DNA of 64,000 nucleotides from positions 7,956,424 through 8,020,423 of the forward strand of contig NC_051438.1 of assembly GCF_001649575.2 (NCBI RefSeq), in the 5' to 3' direction. The notes under the pieces are model-generated. The model was not told where the DNA came from. It saw only the letters and a program-made list of their open reading frames with translations, and did not search any database. Source of the DNA: Kryptolebias marmoratus. Lineage: Eukaryota; Chordata; Actinopteri; Cyprinodontiformes; Rivulidae. The number at the start of each line of letters is the position of its first letter. Positions within the stretch are counted from its first letter, which is position 1. Below, piece after piece: positions 12,716 through 25,500 of this stretch. Both the position numbers and the translations under genes were made by a program.

Positions 12716-13293
12716 GTGCTACATTTATTATTTTTATTACAATTTCATGGCAAGAAAGACCACAAACCCTAACCAACTTTTACCAGAAGTAGACTTTTGG
12801 GTATAGCAGGTGTTTTGGAACCAATAAATTGCTGTTGATTCAATTATCAACGGAGGGAAATGGGACTTCATTCAGATAATCTTGTGTTGGCATAATTTAC
12901 ATACAATTAGATCACCTTTACTAGTGCCTCTTCAAACCTAATCTTCTTTGAATCATTTTGAGTGACTGCCGGCTTTACACTTTTTATCCCTTTGACCATA
13001 CAGAAAACTCTCTTAGGTGGGACTCAAACTTTGAGTCGACAAACTTTTTACTTCGAGCGTCTACCGCCAGCCCACATGACCCCTTTTTAGTGACCACTTC
13101 CAATAAAAAATGACTCGTATTACACTTTGGTTCTTGAGTATAGACTAAAATGTATTTTACGAGCAAAAGAGCACCAAAGAATAATAAATCCAACAAATCA
13201 AAGAAATTGAGTGCTCTTGTTTTATTAGATTTAGAACTGCTTTTGCACAAAGATTCGTATAAATTCGTCCTTTCGCTAAAACCTTGTGTGCAG

Positions 13294-13503
13294 GCTCTCA
13301 CCACTGGCAGCATCCCCGGCTTCATCGATGTGGTGATGAACCTGAACTCCCCCGCGCTTGTGGAAGACAACCTCATATGGCAGGCCAAAACAGCAGGGAA
13401 GAAGATCATCTTCTACGGAGATGACACCTGGGTGCGCCTCTTCCCAAAACACTTCATGGAGTACGATGGAACCACGTCCTTCTTCGTGTCCGACTATACC
13501 GAG
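13294..13503 (+). CDS. pigg: pigg exon: catalytic domain, GDDTW metal-site segment
   Basis: 70 codons, phase 0 at both ends. The acceptor is a short tract ending in CAG at 13291-13293 and the donor is GAG|GTATGA. The exon begins with [10 protein letters not shown], which in human PIGG directly follows the MPRIK segment after the catalytic threonine. It contains [10 protein letters not shown], the metal-binding-type motif FYGDDTW, and the highly conserved run [21 protein letters not shown]. An open reading frame extends upstream of the acceptor to 13150, but that part is lysine- and asparagine-rich and unlike PIGG, so it is treated as intron. This is the most 5' exon found in the window. Confidence 0.93.
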
Positions 13504-16500
13504 GTATGAAGGAGTTAACCGGGCTGCAAACACAACAAGGTCTGAGTGATGTGTTTTTCTCTTAATATCAATAAAGGATTAAATCTCCAGGTGGTTCATG
13601 TGATACAGGAGTTTTAAAAATGACTCATAAAGAGTGATGAACAAAAATGACATAAACCTCTTTTCCCATTTGAGTCATAAGATTGATGTTTAAAATGAAA
13701 TGGTTCAGGTATTTGGTTTGAAGCTTGGAGCAACTCACAAACCACACAGCTGTCATATTAAAAAAAAAAAGATTTCGGAGGAGCCAGAAAGTTTGTGTGA
13801 TTAAGAAGAAGAAAAAAGTGAGACGTGTAAGAATGAAAACTTCTAGAGGTGAGATTGCAGCGGATGTTTAAAGTCTACACACGCCTGATAATATGTGGAA
13901 AAATGAAACCACGATCAGTCATTTCCAAACATTTTTTACCTTTACAGTGATGTAAATCCTGTACAACTTAGCTGAAAAAAAAAAGTGGGGAAAAGTATAT
14001 AAAAATATTAAAAAAGATTCAATAAGCTAATTGCATACAATGAGGGAAATGATTATTTGATCTCCTGGTGATTTTGTAAGTTTAGACACTTGAGAAGTAA
14101 TGAACAGTTTCTAATTTTGTGGTAGTTTCATTTTAACAGTGAGACATAATATTACCTAAAAAAATGCATTAGATAAAAGTTTAAAATTGTTTTAAAAATC
14201 AGTGAAGGAATAAGTATTTCATCCCTACAACCCATCCAGAATTCAGGCTCCCACAGGTTGGTTATGTGCCCTTAAGGCACAAGAATGTCCATCGGTCAAT
14301 GACTTAATCAATCTCAGACGCTCCAAAACTCTTATTTGTTATGTGAACAAAGCCCACCAGTCCACAGAATCAGGTTCTTCCATTCCAATCTCTCCACCAC
14401 CTTGGGCAAGACCAAAGAGCTGTCAAAGGACATCAGGGACAAGATGGAATATCTGGACAAGGACGGAATGAGCAACAAGAAGCTTGGCGAGAACCGTAAA
14501 ATGAAGCGCCACCGAGATCTTTCCTCACAGGGTGAGAACAACCATGAGAAAGATGAGCGATCAGCCCACAACTACTTGGGAGGAGACTGTCCATGATCTG
14601 GAGGCTGCTGGGACCATAGTCACCAAGAACACCAATGGTACCACACTGGGCTGTAATGGATTGAAGTCTTGCAGCACCCACATTCACATGTACTGTTTGT
14701 TTATTGGCAAAACGAAGGCCCACCTTATGTTCACAGGCAAACTCAAGACAGGTCTGTACATGTGCCTGATTGAGCAGGGGCCCCTAAATGCGCTACAATT
14801 TTTCGATCCATTGCAGCGTAGTTTGTTACCATCTTGTCCCCGCTGTCCTTTCACAGGTCTTTGGTCTTGCGCATGGTGGTGGAGAGGTTGGAAAGCAGGA
14901 AATTGATTTTGTGGACCGGCGGGCTTAATAGAGATCAGAGATATCCGAAATCAATTAAGTCATTAATTGATAACACCACATGGGCTCATGATCAATTCGT
15001 GGGAGCCTGAAATCAGGCTGGGTTGTCGGGGATCAAAGACCTTTTTCACTCAATGATTTGCAAATCACTTTTTGACTTTATATAACATGTTCTTTTTTCT
15101 GTTTTTTTTTTTTTTATTGTTATGTTTCTCTTTGTTATAACAAAACTGCCATAAAAATCGAGACTGTTCATTTCTTTATAAGTGGGCAAGCTTACAAAAT
15201 CAGCAGGGGATCAAAAAAATCATTTCTCCCACTGTAAGAGTGCACACTCTCAAACTAATAATTTGTTTAAGCACCTTTTGGTTTAATTACATCCTTCAGT
15301 GTTTCTGGGAACACACCTGCCATCAATTAAAGCGACTCGGATCAACCTAAAATAAAGTTCAGCCATCCCTGCAGGAGTCTGCTGATATTTACTTGGGTGC
15401 ATCCTACAGGAAAATCCATCCACATGTGATAACTACCTCGTGTGTTATCATAACGTCTTGACTGTGGGCTAGGGAGGCCTTTTCTTACAAAGAACAACAT
15501 CCAGGTCTGGGTAAATATTGCAAAAAATATGTTAAGTCCTCCTAAAGCATGTAAGAAAATGTATTTTGGTTTGATGAAACCAAAATTGAACATTTAGGCC
15601 ATAATTTCACAAGGTACGTTTGGTGCAGGGACAAGACTGAATCACCAAAAGAACCCCATACTCATGGTGTAACACAGTGGTGGCAGCATCATGATGCAGA
15701 GCTGCTTTTCTTCAGCTGGAACCGAGGTTTTTATTTCAGATTTATTGCCCTAAAGTCTTCAGTTGTCTGCTAGAAAGCAAAAGATGGAGAGGAATTGAAT
15801 TTGTCACAATGACAGTGACTCCAAGAATACATCCAAATCAACAACAACAAAAAAATGGTTTGGCCCAAAGGAAATTAAAGTTTTGGAATGTCCTAGCAAG
15901 GAGAGGGCTGTTCACAAGAGATGCCCTCACAGTCTGTCAGACTTGGAGCATTTTTGGAAGGAAGAGTGGGCAAATATTACAAAGCCAAGGTGTGCTGATA
16001 GACTCCTTCCTCCGAAGACTAAACGTTGTAATTAAATCAGAAGGTGCAATTTCAGGGTGTGTACATTTACACAATCGGCTACTTGCTGCTTTTTATTTTT
16101 CATATTTTTCCTGTATGAAAGAGGTTTTTTTCACTTGAATTGTACAGGATATATGTCACAGTAAAGCTGGAAAAAGTTTGAAATGATTTGTCATGATTAT
16201 TATTATTTTTTTATCATCACAAAACCCATTTGTTTTATCTGGGGAGTGTAGACATTGTATATCCCCTGTATACGTTGACATGCTGTATAGTAGTAAATGT
16301 GTCTCTGTTGCAATCTAGGTTGACAACAATGTAACCCGTCACTTGGACAGCACCCTTAAGAGGGATGACTGGGACATTTTGATCCTCCACTACCTGGGGC
16401 TGGACCACATCGGTCACATCAGTGGACCCCACAGTTCACTCATCCAACCCAAACTGCTGGAGATGGATGACATCCTGAAGAAGATCCACAGTTCTCTTGT

Positions 16501-19500
16501 TTCAAAGGTACATGAAACGTGTTCCCTTCAGTAACAGCTTCTGAATTCTGTCGAGTTGTTTATTTTGGTTTCAGTTTTAAAGCATCGTGACTACTTTGTA
16601 AGTAAAACGGAGCACTAAGCTGTTAAAGAGCCAGATGTTTTTATCTTGGATTAGCTGTTTGATGCATAGAGTTAAAAATAAAGAAAGAGCACTCTCTCTC
16701 ATCGTCTAATCAGAATTTGTGATGTCGTGGAGGAGCCAAAATGGCCGCCAAACTGGGTGCAATGTCAACAAACACGTGTGCGTCAAAGAAAAGACATGCT
16801 GTCTTTGATGATGTAGGTCTTCAGCTGTACACGAGATCCTCCTGAAATTCACCACACTGGTGTAAAATCCTGTCAGCTCCATGAAAAAAAAACACAATGA
16901 AAGCAGAAGGAGGCAGAGGAGAGTCAGATATCAGCAGGAAGATGAAGTTAGGAGAATGTGGATCGGACAGATGGATTGTCAGCATACAGGTCTGGAATAT
17001 CCTCCACTTCTTTATCAAATAAAGGAACAACACTGGTGTCAAAGTTTACAATTTAAACCAACACAATCATATGTTGGAGGATCCAGACCGGAAGGAGCAG
17101 AAGCTTCAGGGAAATCAGGACATGAAGACTTTAATTCTAGATCCAAATTATTGATTAGACATGCAACAGAAGTTAATCTCATAAATTTGGTGATTAAGAC
17201 GGCCACTTTCTACATTCCCTGTAGAAAAATCAAAGATAGAAAGTGTCAGCGTGAACACAGTGGATTTACCAAGTGTCAAAATGTTTTAAAGGTAGTTTTT
17301 CTTGATAAATTGACTAAATTCTCACACAATTGCATATTGTAGAGTTACTTACCAATCGAAGGATATTCCAGATGCTTTTTTGCATTTATTGGTGCACACA
17401 ACTCAGGCGTGCCGCTACAATAAGACGTCTGATTCCTGTTTTGGTCACGGCGGCGATTGTCCACTGAGTCACACGATCATGTGACGAGTTCTCCCTCTGT
17501 TTTTAACTCTGTGGTTTGATGTAACAGAGTTGAAACAAGTACCTGGTCAGGAAGAAAAAACTGATCACCAGATTTGATTGTAAAGGAAGTCCTGAAATAG
17601 TCATTTTAAAGTAAACACTGGTCACCTGTAGCCTCCTAATAATGCGTTTTTAGTTCCTATGTTATTTTTAGCTGAAAATCTTGAATCTTAATGAATACTT
17701 GGAACAAGAAGCAAGTAATGTCAAGATCTCCTCCACATTTTTAATACAGCTGTCACATTGTTTTACACTAACACTATTTTGTGGCATTTATTGGTCAACA
17801 AATTCACATAGTGTATGTATTTATATTTAGAAATTTGAATTAGTTTTAATTATATGTTAGCAAACCATTACATAGTGGCCTCAGAGCACTTTAAGCTTGG
17901 ACCTTAACAGTCTTAGAGAAAGAAGTCTTAACTTTTTTACCTTGAACAAAGTTATACTTCTAAAAAAATGAATGTAGAAAGTTTCAAAAATCTTTTTAGA
18001 GGCGTCGTCGATGCAGCTGAATTAAATGGAATGAAGCGCGTCAAATCCATTCTGCACCACTGCTGCTTAAAAAGATCAAAAACTGGGTTTTGATTTAAAA
18101 AAAGAAAAAAAAATCATTTGAGGCCAACTTTTATTTTATTTGCTTGGCCTGAAATATTAGTTTGGCCTTTTCAGTTTTGGTTCCAGTGAAATGAATTGAT
18201 TCATCCTGTATTAGAGGAATTAACTATCGCCCACCACCGAAAAGTGAGATAGAATGTTCTTGCTTGTGTGTGTGTGGGACTTCTTCTTCCTCTGTTAGCA
18301 TAATATCTCATGAATCACTGATTTCAACTAATTAACTTTTGGAGTCTACCCGATTCAAGATAGCCACCACAACAAACTGACCTTAGAAAACACAAAAATG
18401 GCTACAACTCAGTCAATTTTACAGTTCTCAAGCTAAAATTTGGTGCGTTAGTAGCTGAGTGTAACCCCGAACACACACTCCAGGCGCTAAATGGTTGCAC
18501 AAAATTTTTGCTTAAAATTTGCCATTATCTATAGCTGTCACCTATGCATGTTAGCAATACCACTGGATGGATTTTAACGAAACTTTCAGAAATAAATCAT
18601 CGGATGTACGTCTACAACTAATGATCTTTTGGAGTCAACTCAATTCAAGATGACCGCCAATATTGATCGAGCACCCGCATGATGCCATTTTCAAGTTTTT
18701 ACTAATTCGACTCCAAGTCCATCTGTTCTCAACACTTGGCATGAGAGGCAGTGGGAGATATGCTAGCTCTTTAATTTGGTATGATGTTAGGGTAGCTTTT
18801 GTTGTTAAAGCCAGCATCACACTTCAAAATGTACTGTAATTTGGCATTTTTTTAACCAAGCATACTATAATAACATGAGTAAAAAAAAATGCTAGCATTC
18901 CACGATGACCAATATTTAATAACTTATTGTGATGTTATCAGTGAATTTTCAGCGTGATCAGATATTAGACATTTAATTACACAAATATTTTCTGCTGTTC
19001 CCTGCAGTCTTTATGTTATCTGTCGCAGGTTCCCATGAGATTTAATAAACTGTTAAGCTCTTCTTATCTTTCATTTTGTCTTTGATCAGCGTGCAGGTCG
19101 TGCTGCTTTTGTTTCGTTTTTTTTCTGTGTTCTGTCTGCTGTCCACACATATTGTTTTTATGTGTGCGTGTGCTGCAAATGGGTGTCGTCTGCATTTTAT
19201 TTAGCCTATATTTAGATTTTTAAGCCATGTCTGTGTAAGACTGCAGTTGCCCTTCGCTTTTCCTTCATTTTGTGTATCTGAAACGAAGCCCGTACTCCGG
19301 TAAACCTTCCATCTTTTTAAAATGCAGAATGGGACAGCTATTGAATATTTTAAGCTAACGATTTACGACATCCCAAAAGTTAAATTTGCACCGTTAAATT
19401 GCGCTTCCTCCAACTCGTCGTGACACCTGTGTGTAATTCCAGTGATGTCTTTGACTGAATTGTGTCTGAATGTCTCACCTCAGTTGCAGTAGTGTAAAAA

Positions 19501-22500
19501 GCGTCTGTTCTGTGCCACAGCAGCAACATGACCTATATTTAGACACATCCCTCTGGTGTCCTGCGGAGCGTCTTAGAGGCTCGTACAAAAAAAAACAACA
19601 ACAAAAAGAAAATGACAATATTTTCTCTGATCAGCTCTTGCTGGTAACATGTTGGGAGGTGTGATCTCGTTGTATCAGGGTGTTTCAGCCTCTGTACAAG
19701 CGAAGTGTTGTTTGCTGCTACATCATGAGCACGCCGAGGGAATGGTGGCTCCAGCTGCAGGAGAGAAAGGGGATTTAGAATTCAAAAGACAGCCCTCAGT
19801 GCTTCATTTGTAATCTGATGTGAGTGTCTTTTTTTCTGTCAGCTCATCTTAGAGGCAGAGAAATGCTCTACCTGTTGAGCAGCTAGATGCAACGTGTTCC
19901 ATTAAAACAAGATTAGAAAACAGGTTGTCTTGATCATGAAGACCTCTGAGCTAATGGAGTGCCTGGCCTCAATCATCAACTCTTGATCTTTTATTTGGTC
20001 ATGGTTGATTCTTCTTCTGTTTGATGTGTAAAATTATATAAATTCAACTTGCAGAAAACAAAAAGAAAAATCTGAGTTCTATAAGGGGCAAAAAATACTA
20101 AGGATTGTATGATACTCTTTCATTTTTTGATTAATTTTTCCCCTGTCTGTCTTTTATTGTACTTTTTGCTGCTATTAACTATTTCAGCACACCATTAAAG
20201 AGACAGTGTACATAAACGGAGACATATGCAAAAAGAAACTTTAAAAACTGAATTGTTGTTGTTGTGGTTTCTAGGGCAAAATGGGCCGTCAAATCATTGT
20301 TTCTCCAAAGGGCTTTATCTCAGGTCCTCATCGATTCACCAAAATCAGAGTTTTAAAATGGTTCCACTTTGAAAGCCTTTTAAAAAGGTCCTAGTTTTTC
20401 CTCATCAAAAACTGTTTGATACATTGTCATCTTTGAGTAGTGTAGGTGGGTCCTTAATTGGTTTGGTCATGCTTACATTTATACCCGTATGGTAACACTG
20501 TACTTGTGAATTATTGTTTTTAGCCAGCATTGAGAGTATTGTAATCGACTGAAGGGTTTTATTTTGATATCATCTGTAGCAATGTACTGGTCCCAGTTGT
20601 ATGACTCATAAGGCATCCCTGTTGAATCTGTAGTCGACCGAGGGTTGCTGTGCCTCTAGTTAAAAGGGAATCTCTGAAAAAGCTCAAAAGATCAAAGTCT
20701 GTCATCACCAACAATCCATTCAGAGTTTGTTTGCCTTTGCAGTATTTTTTCTCCTAAGTCTGCAGATGGAATGAAATGGTACCCTGCAGTGTTTGTCATG
20801 ACTTCCTTTTTGGAAATACTTATTTATTGCCTTCCCTTTGTGCTGCTGCCATTGCCACAAAGGGTGTAAAGAGACACGCATCTCATGAGATGGGACAAGG
20901 TCGGATCCTGGGTCCACAAGAATGGGACACGATTTTAGCTATATTTTTTTAAAAAACAAACTTTTGCTACAAACCCAGCTGGCTGGCATTTCTTGCCTGA
21001 TTTCTCGTGAGTCAATTCAGACCTTAAAACGGTGCTTCAACAATACGTGACCTTCTAACTTCTCATTAAGGCTGTGAGTAACCTTCGAACACATGGGGGG
21101 GCCAACTCGTTTACACAAGGAGGCAAAATTAAAACCCTGATCAAGGACTAAACTTTTTTTTCCCCGCAGTTTCTTGAAAGAAAAAAAAATACATTTGCTA
21201 TGTTTTTTTTAATTTATTTTGACAAAATATTCATAACAGGAGTATCAAATTAACCTTTCTTTATACAGCTTATCAGTCAGAACAAACAGAGTTTAGCGGA
21301 ATTCTTTTATTTTAAATAGAAGACTTTTAATCTTTTTTTACGTCTTCCCTTTTAATCACCCCTAATTGCCACCATTATGTTATAAAAACTTCAGATAAAG
21401 AAATTCATTACCCGAGAATCCTCAATTTTAGAGATAACCTCACTGACCAAAGAAAATTAGGCATCCAGAAGGAATTGTTCCATTTGGACATAATTTGAAG
21501 TGATGACTATGTAAATAATTTCATTCAGAAGAAGCTAGGACGTCTAAATTCAGCACCAGAAGGCATTAGAAGTGGCATCCTGAATGGAGCGATAGTGTCG
21601 TCAGGTTGTTTCCGGAGTGTCCAGCAGTGAGTTGAAACAGTGAGTGAAGGTCATCGGACACAGAGGATGCCTCGTAGACACTTTAGACAGCATCATCAGC
21701 ATTTGACAGATTTGATAGGGGATAGATTTGATAGTGGGGTTTCCATGAGCCTGAGTGGATGTACCGTGCAAACACTTGGCATGTAGGTGGTACAGATGTC
21801 ACAGTGACCTGATGTTGGAACCAGTGAGTACATGAGGGCACTCACACACGTTATGAACGTTTCAGTCAGGTAAGACAGACCACACTAAGGGAGAGTCGTC
21901 GTATTGTGCACCCACCTCATGTCTGACTACGACTTAACCATCTGTTTTTAACACCAGAGCAGAGACAGCTGTGTTTGAAGAAGTTTCTGTAACAGGGAAG
22001 CATGAACTAATGACGTTTGGTGTTGTATTGTGTTCAGTGATTGCTTTTGTAACGCTAGTTAAGGCTAGGTGTCTGACTACGGCCAAGTATAGAAGTAGGC
22101 AGCCAGAAAGGTTCGGCTATGGAGCCCGTGTGTGTAAATAAAGCACCATCAGACAGAAGGTAAATTAAAGTTATTGTATTTAAAGTTATGCTTTTGTATA
22201 TTTTTTTAGGAGGATATTCAATAATAATAACAATATTTATAATAACAGTGATTTTCTATGAATATAACCAAAAGACACAACAAGGAAAAACAAAACAGCA
22301 ACAAAACAATAAACCCTGATGACATTCAAGAGATTTTTTTCTATTTTAAGCTCATTCGTGAATCCAGGGTGATTAATGGTCCATGAATCAATAATCTGAC
22401 TTTTTTTTTTAGTCCATGATCCAATGCAAAAAGTCCAGAATGCAGAATGAGAAAGTAGCTTGGTTCATTTAAGTCCTACCGCAAAGCTGCGGTGATCCGG

Positions 22501-25500
22501 TAGCTCGCCATCCTGAGATGAAACAGGGGGTGGGAAAAAAACCTGACCTAAACAAGGTCATAAATAAAAAACAAATTAGCGTTCACAATTAAACAGGGTT
22601 GAACTGTTATCCAAAATAACTAAACATTCAATAATTACACAGAAATAGCTATACTCCAAAGATCGCGATCAAGTTTACAGATAACATTAAATCATCAAAT
22701 TAAAGTTACAGATCAAATTAAAGTTACAGATCAAATTAAAGTGCACTTTCAAGTTATATCTAAATTTAATTGACAGAGTCAATTAAACTTAATTGACTTC
22801 AGCATTGTTTCAATAAACAATTGTTTTTTTTCTTTTGTTCTTTTGCGCAACTCCAATGATATTAACCAAGCCCAGATTTCCATAGGCCGTCAACAAAATC
22901 AATGAAAAGTACTAAACTATCCTAAAAGGACAACTTACAAAAATCAAATGATACGATACAGGTGTATGATAATACATCATCTATTCGGCTACAAAATTAA
23001 CCAAAAGAGAATGACCTTTTAATTAATAAGACCATTTTTAAATCATTAATACGTAAATTGAGTGGGCGTGTCGCCACCGCATTTCTATTTAAAAACAAAA
23101 CAAAGTACGTAAAATAAACGACTCACCGTCGAGCGGTAGACAGAAAACACCCAATATTATCCTTCGGCTGTGTTAATAAGGCTCGACCCAGCCGTATCCT
23201 TCTATGATTAGAGAAAGACGCTAAGCACAAGCAGCCAGCCACAGCAACAGCAGCAACAGCAATGGAGATCAGAGTTCACCTGTGACCCGGAACTTAAAGA
23301 GTGCTGTCAGTTTGACCCGCCAAAATAAAATACGGGTTGATTATTTTGTGCAGGTTACACTTTCAGTTCTGAATTCCCACAGATGATCATCATGCACCTT
23401 CCTGTGGGCTCCGGGTCCCTCGATCTTTTATGTTGACAGTACCAAGAGAAGAGGACCAATCCTGCAAATGTTGTGGAGAGACACACCGGTTTTACTGCTG
23501 GCATCATAGTGTGGGGAGGCTTAGGGTCTAACATCATGTCACCTGTACTAGAGATTAGTGCAGGGGTGGGCAACCCTAGTCCTCGAGGGCCACTATCCTG
23601 CATGCTTTACTTGTTTCCCTGCTCCAGCACACCTGATTTAAGTCAATGGGTGTTTAACAGGCTTCTGCAGAACACAAAAAGGTAATTTAACCATTGAATC
23701 AGGTGTGTTGGACCAAGGAAAGAAGTAAAGCTTGCAGGATAGTAGCCCTCGAGGACCAGGATTGCCCACCCCTGGATTAGTGGGCCCTTGATGGCGCAAG
23801 ATTATATTAGTGACATTCTGCTTCTGCATACCTTACCCCTCCAGAGACTGCATCCTGGTACAGCCTTTCAACAAGACAACACCCATCCACACATGATGAT
23901 GTAGGTCTATGGACTGTTTGTGACATGTTTAGGTCCTTCCCAAATTGAACATGTGTTAGATCAGCTCAGACATCAACTACAATCCACTGTAAATCTCTAC
24001 TGGAGATTGAGGACCAGTTCCAACAGCTGTGGACCGACTTGCTCCAGCAGAGAATACAAGAACTGTATGAGTTTGTTCTGCACTGAATCACTGCTTGTTT
24101 CTAGGCTTGACTTCGTTCCAAACTCTGCTGACCTTGGAACAGCAGTGTGTCCAACTCCATTAATTATTTTATTGCATATTGTGATCATTTCAGCATAGTC
24201 ACGACCTTTCAATGTGTACAGTAATATTTATATTATTCAACTCTTTCTTGGAGCTTAATTTTATTTTGTTTTTGTCTGTTAATGTATTTTCTCATTTCTT
24301 AACTTTACATATGTTGGTTTAAGTCCCCGGCTGGTGGAGCACAAAAATAAAATATAACTTTTAGGTTTGAACAAATGTCGTCTTGGATATTTGAATTTGG
24401 CTTGAGAAAGAGTTGGAGGGTTTTAAACCTTGTTTGGTCTTTCAGGAGGCGGAGGGGTCCTTGCCCTACCTGCTGGTGCTGTGTGGAGATCATGGCATGT
24501 CGGAAACCGGCAGCCACGGTGGTTCGTCGGAGCAAGAAGTCAACACACCTTTGGTTCTCATAAGTCCAGCCTTCAAAAGGAAAGGTAAACAGACCACCGT
24601 CTCTTAGGAGAAACAGCCAACTTGTCATTAATTAAAATAGACTGGTGGCTTTTTGGTATCTTTTCCAGCTTTTACACCTAATTGATAAAATAACATAAGT
24701 AATCATGAATCAACAGCATTAAAAAAAAAAGTTTTTTCCAGGCATTTTTCTATGTGCTCCAAAATAAGATGACATCATCTTTACAGGTTGGAACAGTCGT
24801 CTGTGCAAACAGGAGCTCACGAGCAGACACGTGCTTTTCAGTAATGAATGAGGCTGAGCATGAACGTGTGATTGTGATAATGACTTCTTTATCAGTCGGA
24901 TCTATTTTTAAGATTCTCCGTTCGTGCCTTTCTTTATTTATACTCCGCTTATGCTAATGAATCACTCGCAGCAAAATGGGTAGTTTTGCCAGCACTTTCT
25001 GCCTCCTGCAGTGCCAACTAATAACTTAACACTAGGACTTTTTCAATTAAGATTTTATCAGTCACAGTAAGGGCAAGAAGTACATAAATGCCAAATTACG
25101 AGTTTTATTCAAGCAAATACGTTCAAAACGATTTGAAAGAATGATTCAGTAATTTCTCCAGATCGACAAAAAGAGCCACTCCCACTCTTGTGCACTTGAA
25201 CACCTCTTGCAAAACTGTTGACATTTTCCTGCAAGTATTCTGGTCTCTGTTGATGAGGAACGCGACATACGTTTCCAAAATCTCAGGTTGGTGCTGCTAA
25301 CCCGAGAGCCTGCAGAAACGTTGGGATTGATTTTTGGATTCACGCTGCAAATGTTAAATGCAGAAAAGTACAAGGTCAGTTTAGGAAATCAGGCATTTTA
25401 TGACAGCGAATCCCAAAATTATCTGTGGAAATACATTTGTGTAAATGTCGTTCACTTTACAACTACAACCAAACAGAACCGATGCTTTTTATGCAGCCTC

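Larger units (their letters stand above)
1..13293 (+). other. upstream pigg intron (probable)
   Basis: No coding exon was recognised. I looked for the PIGG segment that should precede 13294 (ending MPRIK, followed by a GT donor) and found none, so this is most simply the intron before the first exon present. It holds Tc1 remnants (1-905, 3880-4060, 7846-8990, 10746-11690), a MITE (7907-8118), a palindrome-bearing repeat (2082-2610), a LINE tail (12519-12715) and a CpG-richer non-repeat block (about 9480-10100). I see nothing recognisable in about 905-2080, 2610-3880, 4060-7845, 11690-12518 and 12716-13293 beyond AT-rich sequence and short homopolymers. A (CCA)n-like tract lies near 5766-5788. 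Confidence 0.6.
13504..16318 (+). other. pigg intron, 2815 bp, mostly Tc1
   Basis: Starts GTATGA and ends AATCTAG. About 350 bp of unique AT-rich sequence follows the donor; then an outer Tc1 element with a second Tc1 nested in it fills 13858-16268. Only 50 bp separate the element's end from the next exon. Confidence 0.85.
21440..24220 (+). mobile_element. Tc1/Tc3-like transposon, split by two insertions
   Basis: The left part (21440 to about 21910) encodes decayed transposase sequence beginning ATGCCTCGTAGACACTTTAG at 21667, a known start region of this fish family. The right part (about 23350-24220) encodes the catalytic region, with IIVWGG near 23503 and QQDNTHPH near 23870. Between them lies about 1.4 kb of unrelated sequence, and a MITE at 23561-23774 lies in the right part. 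Stops and frameshifts are frequent. Confidence 0.6.
16508..24445 (+). other. pigg intron, 7938 bp
   Basis: Starts GTACAT and ends TTTCAG. It holds a possible decayed element at about 16710-17480, a repeat of the GTAGCTGAG family at 18290-18870 and a split Tc1/Tc3-like element from about 21440 to 24220. I see nothing recognisable in about 17480-18290 and 18870-21430 apart from AT-rich sequence. Confidence 0.8.

Noticed and set aside
13150..13293. Upstream extension of the first pigg exon
   Set aside because: The frame is open, but the sequence is Lys/Asn-rich and unlike PIGG, and a good CAG acceptor sits exactly where similarity begins.
16881..17342. 153-codon frame as a host gene
   Set aside because: No family resemblance, no splice-compatible neighbours, and it lies in an intron within a block that looks like a decayed mobile element.
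22694..22742. CRISPR-like array
   Set aside because: Directly adjoining 18-bp units without spacers in a vertebrate intron; a simple minisatellite.
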